Shown here piece by piece: positions 38,645-46,556 of a stretch of 55,222 bases of DNA; the first letter of the stretch is position 1, and every line of letters begins with the position of its first letter. The stretch spans positions 1 through 55,222 of the forward strand of contig JAHDGF010000029.1 in assembly GCA_020627785.1 (NCBI GenBank), given 5' to 3'. Made by a program: the position numbers and the translations under genes. The DNA comes from Saprospiraceae bacterium. Its GTDB lineage: Bacteria > Bacteroidota > Bacteroidia > Chitinophagales > Saprospiraceae. The notes below the pieces were generated by a model. It had not been told where the DNA came from. It made no database searches and worked only from the letters and a program-made list of their open reading frames with translations.

Positions 38645-39535
38645 TTATTTTGACAAAGTTACTTCGGATCCTTTGATTGTATATTGGATATTGAGTGACA
38701 TTGAAATGGTTTTAATCGCATTCTCCAAATTATCGTGTTGATAACCTGAAGTATGTTTTTGTGTTAAATCTATTTCATTGGAAATAAATTTAACTTCAAA
38801 CGTTTTCTCAATGTCTTTTAATATTTCACTTAAAGGTAAATCAGTGATTTTGGTCATATTATTTTTCTTAATAATTGATCCAGTCTCCTGATGAGCAGTA
38901 AAGGACTCTCCAGCTAATAAAATTGTTTTAGGAATTTTGTTCGAATAAACTTGAACTTTTCCCTCGTCACAGTTGACATGGAATTTGTCTTTAGAATCGA
39001 CTAGAAAACTAGTGCCTAATACTTTGACATTTCCTTTTACTGTATTCACAACAAATTCTTTCCCAGAGGTTACATTAAAATAAGCTTTACCCTTTAAGTC
39101 AACTTTTCTTTTTTTACCCCAAGAAGATTCATGAATTAAAAATTCACTATTAGGAAATAAAGTAATTTCTGAGCCACTAGGTAACTTGTGAATTGTTTCT
39201 GCCATTGATGTATTAATGACAGAACTATTAGAATTAAAAAGAAAGGTTGCACTCAAAATAATGAAAGAAGCAGCGATTGCCATCTTGAGAAAGAGAGGAA
39301 TTAACTTCCTACTGTTCTCTTTTTCAGGTTCAATTATTTCTGCTGCGGGCTCCACCTTGCTCTGCAAAATCCTTTCTAGCATTTTATCAGAATCATGGTT
39401 CAAACCAGCTAAATGTTCTGTGTTTAAGTACAATGATTTTAAAGACTCATATTCAGGTCTGGATTCAAATTCTTTCGCCTCACTTTGACTAAGAGTCCCA
39501 TTTACCCATTTATGAAGAAGTTCATCATTTATCAT
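38645..39535 (-). CDS. FecR-family anti-sigma factor
   Basis: 296 residues. A short cytoplasmic anti-sigma part (LHKWVNGTLSQSEAKEF), one transmembrane helix (about 83-100), a periplasmic FecR domain (ETIHKLPSGSEITLFPNSEF, then VKVLGTSFLVDSKD and ILLAGESFTAH) and a C-terminal DUF4974-like STN-type domain (LKDIEKTFEVKFISNEI...LENAIKTISMSLNIQY). It receives the signal from the STN domain of the receptor and releases the ECF factor encoded just upstream. Operon order fecI-fecR-receptor, with 63- and 5-base gaps. Confidence 0.9.
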   Translation of the reverse strand: MINDELLHKWVNGTLSQSEAKEFESRPEYESLKSLYLNTEHLAGLNHDSDKMLERILQSKVEPAAEIIEPEKENSRKLIPLFLKMAIAASFIILSATFLFNSNSSVINTSMAETIHKLPSGSEITLFPNSEFLIHESSWGKKRKVDLKGKAYFNVTSGKEFVVNTVKGNVKVLGTSFLVDSKDKFHVNCDEGKVQVYSNKIPKTILLAGESFTAHQETGSIIKKNNMTKITDLPLSEILKDIEKTFEVKFISNEIDLTQKHTSGYQHDNLENAIKTISMSLNIQYTIKGSEVTLSK

Positions 39536-39598
39536 GGCCTATATTTATATTTCTGACTGCATTCATTGTTAAGACAACTGATTTTGTAAAACTCCTAC

Positions 39599-40108
39599 CT
39601 ATTTTATCAAATTTGATACTTTCCTTAATGAATCCAAAGCATTATAAATCCTTTTTTCGACAGCTTTACTGCTGATATTGAGCATTTCCCCTATTTCAGC
39701 GTAGGTTTTTTTGTCAATTCTACTTAAAAGAAAAACTTCTCTTTGTTTCTCAGGCAATTCTGAAATTGCCTTCTCTATTTGGGACTTAATTTCTTTTTCT
39801 TCCAATAAATATGAAGGACTCTGGATATCTTTTTCAGAATGACCGCGATTCTCAAACTTTAGAACGACCTGTTGATGCTTGTAGTTATTTTTTAAAAGAT
39901 TCTGGGCTGTCATAAATACATATCCCTTGGCTTTCTCAAAACTTACTTTTCCGCAATTAGTCCATAGCTTCAAAAAGGCTTCCTGCGTGAGATCCTCAGA
40001 AAGTTTTTCATTACCTGTTTTGTAAAACAAAAAGTTTAATAAGGTTGGAGAGTAATCCTTAAAGACTTTACTGAAAATTCCTTCATTACAAATTGACTTA
40101 TTCTCCAT
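39599..40108 (-). CDS. ECF sigma factor (FecI-like)
   Basis: 169 residues with region 2 (FLFYKTGNEKLSEDLTQEAFLKLW) and region 4 (SELPEKQREVFLLSRIDKKTYAEIGEML, HTH SSKAVEKRIYNALDSLRK). First gene of a fecI-fecR-TonB receptor cassette. It probably activates its own receptor operon when the receptor is loaded. It starts 41 bases after the aldo/keto reductase gene on the same strand, so some transcription may come from there. Confidence 0.9.
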   Translation of the reverse strand: MENKSICNEGIFSKVFKDYSPTLLNFLFYKTGNEKLSEDLTQEAFLKLWTNCGKVSFEKAKGYVFMTAQNLLKNNYKHQQVVLKFENRGHSEKDIQSPSYLLEEKEIKSQIEKAISELPEKQREVFLLSRIDKKTYAEIGEMLNISSKAVEKRIYNALDSLRKVSNLIK

Positions 40109-40148
40109 TTATTATTCTCTTAGACTTCCTATTAATTTGTTTTGAATA

Positions 40149-41189
40149 TTATGGGCAAGGGTTTGAGATACTTTCATGAATCCTATTAATGTCCTTAATG
40201 CAAGCTTGAGAAAGTGTTACATTGGCAGATGAAATATTTTCTTTAAGCTGTTGCAAATTTGTTGCTCCTATAATGTTACTAGTCATAAAAGATTGATCAT
40301 TTACAAATGCTAACGACATGGTTGTAGGCGACAATTCATAAGATTGTGCAAGTTCTACGTATTCTCCAATTGCCTTGCTTGCTGTTTCACTTTCATATCT
40401 AGGATAATTGTTTTTAAACTGATTCATACGATTTTCTGGAAGATCCTTTTTTAAATGATATTTTCCTGATAGTAATCCCATTGCCAAAGGTGAATAAGCA
40501 AGTAGTCCAATATTTTCTCTTAATGAAACTTCAGCCATTCCAACTTCATAAGTTCTGTTCACTAACGAATAGGGGTTCTGAATAGATACAGGTCTAACTA
40601 ACCCATGCATATCGCACAAATTAAGAATAGACATTACACCCCATGGAGTTTCATTGGATAAACCCCAAGTCCTAATCTTTCCTTGCTGAATTAAATCATT
40701 CATTTTCTGAATTACCTCAAGAAAATTATTTTTCCATGGATCATCATCGATACTCTGTATACCTCTAATACCAAAACGGTTATTTTTTCTTTCCGGCCAA
40801 TGTAATTGATAAAGATCAACATAATCAGTTTGCAATCTCTTTAAACTGCCATCTATTGCCACATCTATTGAGCTAGCTTTAAAGTCTAGTGGATTTCTGA
40901 TATAGGTCATATTAAAAGAAGGGCCCGTAATTTTGGTTGCCAGAATAATCTGATCTCTTGTTTGATCTTTTAACCAAGTTCCTATGTACTTCTCTGTGAG
41001 GCCTGCCGTTTCTTTTGAAGCGGGAACTGCATACATTTCTGCAGTATCTAGAAAATTTATGCCCTGACTTAGGGCATAGTTTAATTGCTCATGTCCTTCA
41101 GCTTCGGTATTTTGCTGACCAAAGGTCATAGTCCCAAGGCATATTTTACTGACCTTAATTTCTGAATGACCTAGATTTTTTATTTCCAT
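40149..41189 (-). CDS. Aldo/keto reductase (Tas-like)
   Basis: 346 residues with the AKR barrel: LGTMTFGQQ, DTAEMY (catalytic D and Y), ATKITG (catalytic K), then the phosphate-binding GLSNETPWG and AYSPLAMGLLSGKY. It reduces aldehydes or ketones with NADPH. Closest to the Tas/YghZ type by its insert around the GIRGI segment. The substrate is unknown. It lies between a coiled-coil gene and the fecI gene on the same strand. Confidence 0.88.
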   Translation of the reverse strand: MEIKNLGHSEIKVSKICLGTMTFGQQNTEAEGHEQLNYALSQGINFLDTAEMYAVPASKETAGLTEKYIGTWLKDQTRDQIILATKITGPSFNMTYIRNPLDFKASSIDVAIDGSLKRLQTDYVDLYQLHWPERKNNRFGIRGIQSIDDDPWKNNFLEVIQKMNDLIQQGKIRTWGLSNETPWGVMSILNLCDMHGLVRPVSIQNPYSLVNRTYEVGMAEVSLRENIGLLAYSPLAMGLLSGKYHLKKDLPENRMNQFKNNYPRYESETASKAIGEYVELAQSYELSPTTMSLAFVNDQSFMTSNIIGATNLQQLKENISSANVTLSQACIKDINRIHESISNPCP

Positions 41190-41231
41190 TAAGTTGTTTT
41201 CAATCGATAGAGTTATTGCGCTTCAAAAGCT

Positions 41232-42176
41232 TTATTCTCGCATTAATAACTCGTCCTTTTTTCTAATAGTTGCTATTTGTTTCTCAGAATTTGAATCAAA
41301 TTCCGCAAGTAAAGATTGTAGAATTCGGTCTATTCTATCATGAACACTATTTATGTTAGATAAAGTATTCCTTATTTTCTGTTGAATAATCCAATCTGTT
41401 ATCAGATTATCGAAAAAAAACTGAGTAAATTTAGAAAGTTCATCTGAGCTTATTCTAAAATACATTCGGTCTTCACCCAGATCATCCATTTCTTTTCCAA
41501 AGTAATCTAAACTCCTTTGCGTAAGCGCTAATAATTTATTCGACTCATGAATTTTATTTCTTTTCCTCATCGCCTCATATCTAGATCTATCACCACTCCA
41601 TCTACCCCAGTCTAACGCCTGATTAAGGCTATTTGATAGCTTTCGCAAATTATTTAGTGCTATTTTTCCTGCATTTATTGCTTCTTCCAACTCCCGTCCA
41701 AGAACAACCTGTTTATCATATAATTCCAGATTTGCCAAGTATTCGTTTCTCAACGGGTGGTTTTTATCAAATACAATCTCATCCTGCCGTTCCTTTTTTA
41801 GGGATTGAACCTCTTTTAAAATATCTGGATAAGTCATTGACTTTTTCGTAAGCAACTCCTTTTCAAATTCCAATAATTCTATTTCTTCTTTCAGGGCATT
41901 GTACTTCAATGAAACTTCAAGATATTCTTGTCTTTCTTTTTCGATTTGCTTCTCCTTGTCTCCAAGAATCTTGTAAAATAAGGGCTTAAAGCCCTTCCCT
42001 TCTATCTCTTTAACATCTTTCTCTTCTCTTCTTAGACGATTAGAAGTTTCATGTAATTCTTGCATTTTCTTAACAAGTTGAGCTTGGATTGTATCCAAAT
42101 GTGATTTCACCCTGTTGAGAGATTGTAGCTCTTCTAGTTTAGTTTTAAGCTTAGAAATGGTAGAAATTTGGGCCAT
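41232..42176 (-). CDS. Coiled-coil protein of unknown function
   Basis: 314 residues, almost entirely helical with heptad repeats over about residues 5-150 (LKTKLEELQSLNRV, EKERQEYLEVSLKYNALKEEIELLEFEKELLTK) and a second helical half. No signal peptide or catalytic motif. A short aromatic segment (GFKPLFYKILG) interrupts the first coil. Function unknown. It is divergent from the LEA-like gene with 95 bases between. Confidence 0.55.
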   Translation of the reverse strand: MAQISTISKLKTKLEELQSLNRVKSHLDTIQAQLVKKMQELHETSNRLRREEKDVKEIEGKGFKPLFYKILGDKEKQIEKERQEYLEVSLKYNALKEEIELLEFEKELLTKKSMTYPDILKEVQSLKKERQDEIVFDKNHPLRNEYLANLELYDKQVVLGRELEEAINAGKIALNNLRKLSNSLNQALDWGRWSGDRSRYEAMRKRNKIHESNKLLALTQRSLDYFGKEMDDLGEDRMYFRISSDELSKFTQFFFDNLITDWIIQQKIRNTLSNINSVHDRIDRILQSLLAEFDSNSEKQIATIRKKDELLMRE

Positions 42177-42271
42177 CTAAATTTAAGTCTGGTTAATCTT
42201 TAAAGAATAAAGGCACATGTGCTTTGATTATCTTATATTTAGGGGTAATAATCGTAAATTAATAGATAAAC

Positions 42272-43156
42272 ATGGGTATTGTAAATGACTTAAAAAAAAT
42301 ATTTTTTGGAGCAAGCTCTGTAACTAAGTCAGCAGCAGATAGTGCAGGTGATTTTATTAAGGAAGAAGGTGCTGAAATTTTTGAAAAAGGAAAAGACGTT
42401 GCCTCGGCCGCAGGTAAAACTGTTCTGGACAAAACGTCAGGACTTAAAGATGCTGTTGTAGGTAATTCTGGTGGCCTCCTAGAAGACGCTAAGAATACAC
42501 TCAGTGATACTGTAGAAAGTATATCGGATAGTCCAATACTCCAAGGTGCAAAGGAAAAGCTCACAGAAATTGGAGAGGGGTTAGCAGAAAACCCGCTAGT
42601 TCAATCAGCACAAGAAACTGCAGAGAACTTAGGATCAAAGGTCCTTGAAAAAGGTGGTGAAGTAGGAGAAAAATTTACAAACGTTGCAGAAAACTTAGGA
42701 AGTAAGATTATTGATGGTGGTGGTGAGGCGTCTAAAAAAGGCTTGGACATGGCAGAAGGAGTTGGAGAGAAACTATTAGAGGCAAAGGACAGAGTATCTG
42801 AAAGAGCCAGTGAGATAGGAGATCAAATCTCTTCAAAATTGGACGAAACAATGGAGAAGGCCCAAGCTTGGGAAGCTGAACAAGCTAAACTTCCGCCAAA
42901 GGGTGAATTTGCTGAAAAGGATTTAACTGCAGGTGGGTCACTCCTTGATGGTACTGATGACTTCTTTTCAAAAGCAGATAAATTTGCAGATGGGGAGTAT
43001 GATACATTCTCCGAGGGTAAAATAGAAGTAAGTTCAGAAAACATCGATAACATTAAGGCAATTGAGCCCTCTCCTATGGCTGGTTTCGAAGATTTGGATG
43101 GAGACGGCAACCCTTTAATTGATGATATTGAAATAATTGACGATGCAGATGCCTGA
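42272..43156 (+). CDS. LEA-like amphipathic 22-residue-repeat protein with acidic calcium-loop tail
   Basis: 294 residues. The middle consists of four clear 22-residue repeats (residues 117-138, 139-160, 161-182, 183-204), e.g. two starting AENLGSK then AEGVGEK, with two looser ones before; charges and hydrophobics alternate as in LEA or apolipoprotein 11/22-mers. The last 80 residues are acidic and end with DLDGDGNPLIDD, a D-x-D-x-D-G calcium-loop pattern. No signal peptide or transmembrane helix. A membrane- or protein-protecting stress role fits the repeat type (inference). It precedes the sigma module by 49 bases on the same strand. Confidence 0.6.
   Translation: MGIVNDLKKIFFGASSVTKSAADSAGDFIKEEGAEIFEKGKDVASAAGKTVLDKTSGLKDAVVGNSGGLLEDAKNTLSDTVESISDSPILQGAKEKLTEIGEGLAENPLVQSAQETAENLGSKVLEKGGEVGEKFTNVAENLGSKIIDGGGEASKKGLDMAEGVGEKLLEAKDRVSERASEIGDQISSKLDETMEKAQAWEAEQAKLPPKGEFAEKDLTAGGSLLDGTDDFFSKADKFADGEYDTFSEGKIEVSSENIDNIKAIEPSPMAGFEDLDGDGNPLIDDIEIIDDADA
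42620..42883 (+). repeat. Four tandem 66-bp units inside the LEA-like gene
   Basis: Units begin at 42620, 42686, 42752 and 42818 and encode 22 residues each. The first two are the most alike at the DNA level (GCAGA.AACTTAGGA); later ones have diverged. Confidence 0.65.
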
Positions 43157-43205
43157 TTTTAGGCAGCGTTTGAAATAAAAAATAGGTCTATTAAGTAGAA
43201 TAGCC

Positions 43206-43757
43206 GTGAATCTTAAGACAAAACAAGAATATGATCTCGTAAGAGCTTGCCTAAAAGGAGAAGAACAAGCGTTCAAAACTCTTTTTGAGCTTTTCGCACC
43301 AAAAATGATGATGGTGTGTCAGCGCTATGCCGTAGATCGATATGAAGCTGAGGATTGGATGCAAGAAGGCTTTATAAAAGCTTTTAACAGTCTGAATGCC
43401 TTCAAATTTGAAGGTTCATTCGAAGGTTGGGTTAGGCGAATTATGATAAATACTGCACTGAAGCACATCAACAAAGCCTCTAGAAAAGTTGAAAAGGTAG
43501 ATTTAGACCACTTTATTGATGTAGGTCTCAATTCCGATGTTTTATCCAATCTGGCCGTAGAAGAGATTCTAAAAGTGCTTGAAGAACTTCCTGAAGGATA
43601 TAGAACTATTTTTAACCTTAACGTTGTTGAGGGTTACAACCATAAAGAAATTAGCAACAAATTAGGTATTACAGAATCTACTTCCCGCTCGCAGCTTGTA
43701 AAAGCTAAGAGAGCCCTAAAAAATAAATTAATCAAACTATTGAAGCTAGCTGGGTGA
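43206..43757 (+). CDS. ECF sigma factor of a trans-envelope module
   Basis: 183 residues, GTG start. Region 2 (DRYEAEDWMQEGFIKAFNSLNAFKFEGSFEGWVRRIM, residues about 44-80) and region 4 (ELPEGYRTIFNLNVVEGYNHKEISNKL, HTH STSRSQLVKAKRAL) are complete. Its stop overlaps the GTG start of the next gene by four bases (GTGA), a strong sign of coupled translation with a membrane protein that would hold it. A LEA-like gene lies 49 bases before. Confidence 0.9.
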   Translation: MNLKTKQEYDLVRACLKGEEQAFKTLFELFAPKMMMVCQRYAVDRYEAEDWMQEGFIKAFNSLNAFKFEGSFEGWVRRIMINTALKHINKASRKVEKVDLDHFIDVGLNSDVLSNLAVEEILKVLEELPEGYRTIFNLNVVEGYNHKEISNKLGITESTSRSQLVKAKRALKNKLIKLLKLAG

Positions 43758-45088
43758 GAAAATTTGAAGATATACTACGAGATAAACTTTACGATGCAAA
43801 GTCAGACTTCCCAAGTTCTATTTGGGATGACATAAAGAATGAAATTCCAATTGAAAAAAGTAAACCTAGCAACGGATTATGGATAGGTTTTTTCTTATGT
43901 TCCTTTGCTTTTATAATATTCACCATCAATCAGTATCCTTCGTGGAAGGCTAACGAAACACAGAATCGTACAGCAGAAATACTTAATACTACAGAATTTG
44001 AAGGCTTCATTTCTTCCATGCATGCTATTGAAAATTTGCCTACAAATAATGTTACTTTCAATATTAATGGTTCAAGCAATCAGATTGTAAACAATAATTC
44101 CAATCTATTTTTAAAAAATGAAAAGATTGCTTCTTCACCTAGTTTAATATCTAACTCAATTAATCAAATCAATCAAGTCCTTTGGACTAATTCAGAAATT
44201 GAAAACCAAGATCAAACTAATCTAGGAACGGCAAACGAAATTTCTAAAAATTTCTTACCCCTTGAAGTAAATACTAATCATGAATTAGCAGTAAAAAAAA
44301 AACCATTACCTACCCTTAATCTTCCAGAGGAGGATGTTTATTGTGAAATACATCATAAGCCTGATGCACAATACTACATCGGAACCAGACATATTTCCAG
44401 CTACGCCTTCAACTCTCTCAGAGCAAAATCGGAAGGTCTAAACGAATACACAAATAGTAGGCTTAGTTCTGAATCTAAAAAATATTCATTTTCAGACGAA
44501 GTAACTTTTGGAGCTTCATTTCGAAATGGATACATAGCAGAAATCGGCATCAGATATGATCAAATAAACGAGAAGTTTAACTACAAGGATTTTAATGCAA
44601 CCGGCTCTACTGTCTTAATAAACACTGACACCATTAACAATGGCTCAGGAAATACAGAAATCATCATTGATACTGTAATGACTGATGTTGTTGGTGTTAG
44701 AGAAGTTATCAATCACAATAAATTTAGAAAAATTAGTATTCCTATCAGTTTAGGTTATGAAGTGCCGTTTAATAAAAAAGTTACGTTGGGAGGAAAGGCT
44801 GGATTAGTTGTAAACGTTTGGTCTAAATATGATGGGAAAATGTTTGACGGTAGTGGGAATATCGTTGAGATATCTGAAGTTCAACAAAGTAAAAGTCCTT
44901 TCTTTAAGACCTTAGTTCACAATGCTTCGGCGAGCCTATATTTACAATATAATGTGAATGATAATTTAAGTTTTGTTACAGGACTGAATGGATATAAGAA
45001 TTTAGGTGCGACTTCCCATGAGTTCTATGGAATAGAACAAAAGTATTCATCTTTAGGATTATTTGTTGGAGGAAAGTACCTCCTTTAA
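43754..45088 (+). CDS. Inner-membrane helix plus outer-membrane beta-barrel protein, probable anti-sigma
   Basis: 444 residues, GTG start overlapping the sigma gene stop. Layout: cytoplasmic N-terminus (FEDILRDKLYDAKSDFPSSIWDDI, residues 4-27) of the anti-sigma-like type, one transmembrane helix (41-59), an Asn/Ser-rich periplasmic linker to about residue 200, and then alternating strands typical of PorT-type outer-membrane barrels (FGASFRNGYIAEIGIRYDQI, KISIPISLGYEVPF, KVTLGGKAGLVVNVWSKY, ...YSSLGLFVGGKYLL at the C-terminus). A single chain crossing both membranes could pass a surface signal directly to the sigma factor. No lipobox or STN domain. The role is inferred. Confidence 0.6.
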   Translation: MRKFEDILRDKLYDAKSDFPSSIWDDIKNEIPIEKSKPSNGLWIGFFLCSFAFIIFTINQYPSWKANETQNRTAEILNTTEFEGFISSMHAIENLPTNNVTFNINGSSNQIVNNNSNLFLKNEKIASSPSLISNSINQINQVLWTNSEIENQDQTNLGTANEISKNFLPLEVNTNHELAVKKKPLPTLNLPEEDVYCEIHHKPDAQYYIGTRHISSYAFNSLRAKSEGLNEYTNSRLSSESKKYSFSDEVTFGASFRNGYIAEIGIRYDQINEKFNYKDFNATGSTVLINTDTINNGSGNTEIIIDTVMTDVVGVREVINHNKFRKISIPISLGYEVPFNKKVTLGGKAGLVVNVWSKYDGKMFDGSGNIVEISEVQQSKSPFFKTLVHNASASLYLQYNVNDNLSFVTGLNGYKNLGATSHEFYGIEQKYSSLGLFVGGKYLL

Positions 45089-45114
45089 TTAGAAACCGAA
45101 TAAATTAATAAGAA

Positions 45115-46011
45115 TTGAAATTACATTTACTTTTTATTCTCAGCACATTTCTATTAATTACTGCCTGTCAAAAAAACTCAGATAACTTTGAACCATATCC
45201 TCTAGATGGAAACACTGAATTCATATATGAAGAACTAGGTTTAGATGTTCAGAGTAAGCTTATAAATTCTAATGAAGAAATTTCATTGAACTATGAACAT
45301 GCTAAAATAAATATTTCAGCAGGGAGCATTGATGGATCGAATGAAGAAAAAATTATGGTCCATTTAACAGAATCAAGAAACGCGCTAGAGGTTTACCTAT
45401 CCAATATTTCTAATACAATTGGTGAAAGTTTCTTAATGCCATCTTACTATTTCAATCTTGAATTAAGCAACGAAGCGCAAATCAAGGAAGAACAACCCTT
45501 AACCATTTTTGTAGAAATTGAATCATTAAAAGGTTTAAGTCTATTTGAATACAATGTAGCTACTGGAAACTGGGATGAGAGTTCTTCTGATTTTGAAATC
45601 CAAGAAAGCATAGATGAATCTGGAACGAACGTTAACGGAGCATTAATCACTGTTGATCAGGTAGGTAATTATATTCTAGGCTCTAGAGTAAATTTTAGCA
45701 GCATGGAAAATAGAGACATTTGCGTTTCTTTATCCGGGGAATATAATTCAAATAATTCCCTAGCTTTTGTAAAACTTAAAGATAACCTTGTTGTTCCATT
45801 AGAACGTATCGAGCAACTTGGAACATTTTGCAGGTTAAACCAACTCCCAATAGAACAGGAATTCACTTTGGTCGTTTTAACAAACATTAGAGTTAACCAA
45901 TACGAAATATATGTTGAAGAATTTCAAGGAGATATTGAAAATGTCAATATTGATGCAGTACTTTTGCCAGAAGAAATTGAAAATATAAAAATTATATTAC
46001 AAGACCTATAA
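45115..46011 (+). CDS. Lipoprotein of unknown function in the sigma module
   Basis: 298 residues, TTG start (45115). Lipobox ITAC (C18). The mature part is beta-rich: a ZU5/PKD-like beginning (INISAGSIDGSNEEKIMVHLTES) and two further segments with paired cysteines (DICVSL and TFCRLN). No enzyme motif. It follows the barrel protein after 26 bases and ends in a terminator, so it is the last gene of the module; a ligand-binding or accessory role for the barrel protein is inferred. Confidence 0.6.
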   Translation: MKLHLLFILSTFLLITACQKNSDNFEPYPLDGNTEFIYEELGLDVQSKLINSNEEISLNYEHAKINISAGSIDGSNEEKIMVHLTESRNALEVYLSNISNTIGESFLMPSYYFNLELSNEAQIKEEQPLTIFVEIESLKGLSLFEYNVATGNWDESSSDFEIQESIDESGTNVNGALITVDQVGNYILGSRVNFSSMENRDICVSLSGEYNSNNSLAFVKLKDNLVVPLERIEQLGTFCRLNQLPIEQEFTLVVLTNIRVNQYEIYVEEFQGDIENVNIDAVLLPEEIENIKIILQDL

Positions 46012-46035
46012 GAAGCATTTATATGCATTAGAGAG

Positions 46036-46078
46036 TTGCCTGTTCATACTTCATTGTATGGCAGGCATTTTTCTTTTT
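46036..46078 (+). terminator. Terminator of the sigma/barrel/lipoprotein operon
   Basis: Stem TGCCTG..CATAC / GTATG.CAGGCA with one U-G pair and a bulged base, loop TTCATT, followed by TTTTTCTTTTT. The stop codon of the convergent MazG-like gene is inside the T-tract. Confidence 0.8.
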
Positions 46079-46556
46079 ACAAAAGATCTTTCAAGTTTGC
46101 TTGGGAATAATTCACGGACTTTAAGACTTTACCATCATCAATCCGATAGACTAAATATTCTCCATTTCTTTCCTTAATTACAGAGTTCATATTCTTATTA
46201 TCAAGATAATGCTTTTGCGTTGCTATCGCCTCTTCTTCACTTTTACAAGTCTTACTCATGTTAGATCGATGAACTTCATCAAATAAACTTTTAAACCGAT
46301 CTCCAAGTCCAAATTCCAAAATAGCACCAGAAAGTACATATTGTAAGTCGCACAATGCATCTGCAACTTCCGTGAGATCTGAATTACTAATTGCCTCCTT
46401 TAATTCCGACAATTCTTCTTCTAATAAATTAACTCTCAGCTGGCATCTCTCTGCACTAGGAATTGTTGGATCCACCAAAACAGGTAATTGAAACGTGTTA
46501 TGGAACTCTGCAACATCATTTAAGCCTTTAGGCTCATTGAATTTTTGTCTTTTCAT
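46077..46556 (-). CDS. MazG-like nucleoside triphosphate pyrophosphohydrolase
   Basis: 159 residues of the MazG/PRA-PH helical superfamily. Metal-binding pattern LLEEELSELKEAI followed by EVADALCDLQYVL, the EExxE...ExxDxxxD layout. An N-terminal FHNTFQLPV segment and a C-terminal small extension follow the family type. It cleaves a nucleotide triphosphate to the monophosphate; the substrate may be a non-canonical or modified NTP (inference). It overlaps the upstream surface-protein gene by one base (TAATG), so it is translationally coupled to a protein with no obvious shared function. Confidence 0.8.
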   Translation of the reverse strand: MKRQKFNEPKGLNDVAEFHNTFQLPVLVDPTIPSAERCQLRVNLLEEELSELKEAISNSDLTEVADALCDLQYVLSGAILEFGLGDRFKSLFDEVHRSNMSKTCKSEEEAIATQKHYLDNKNMNSVIKERNGEYLVYRIDDGKVLKSVNYSQANLKDLL

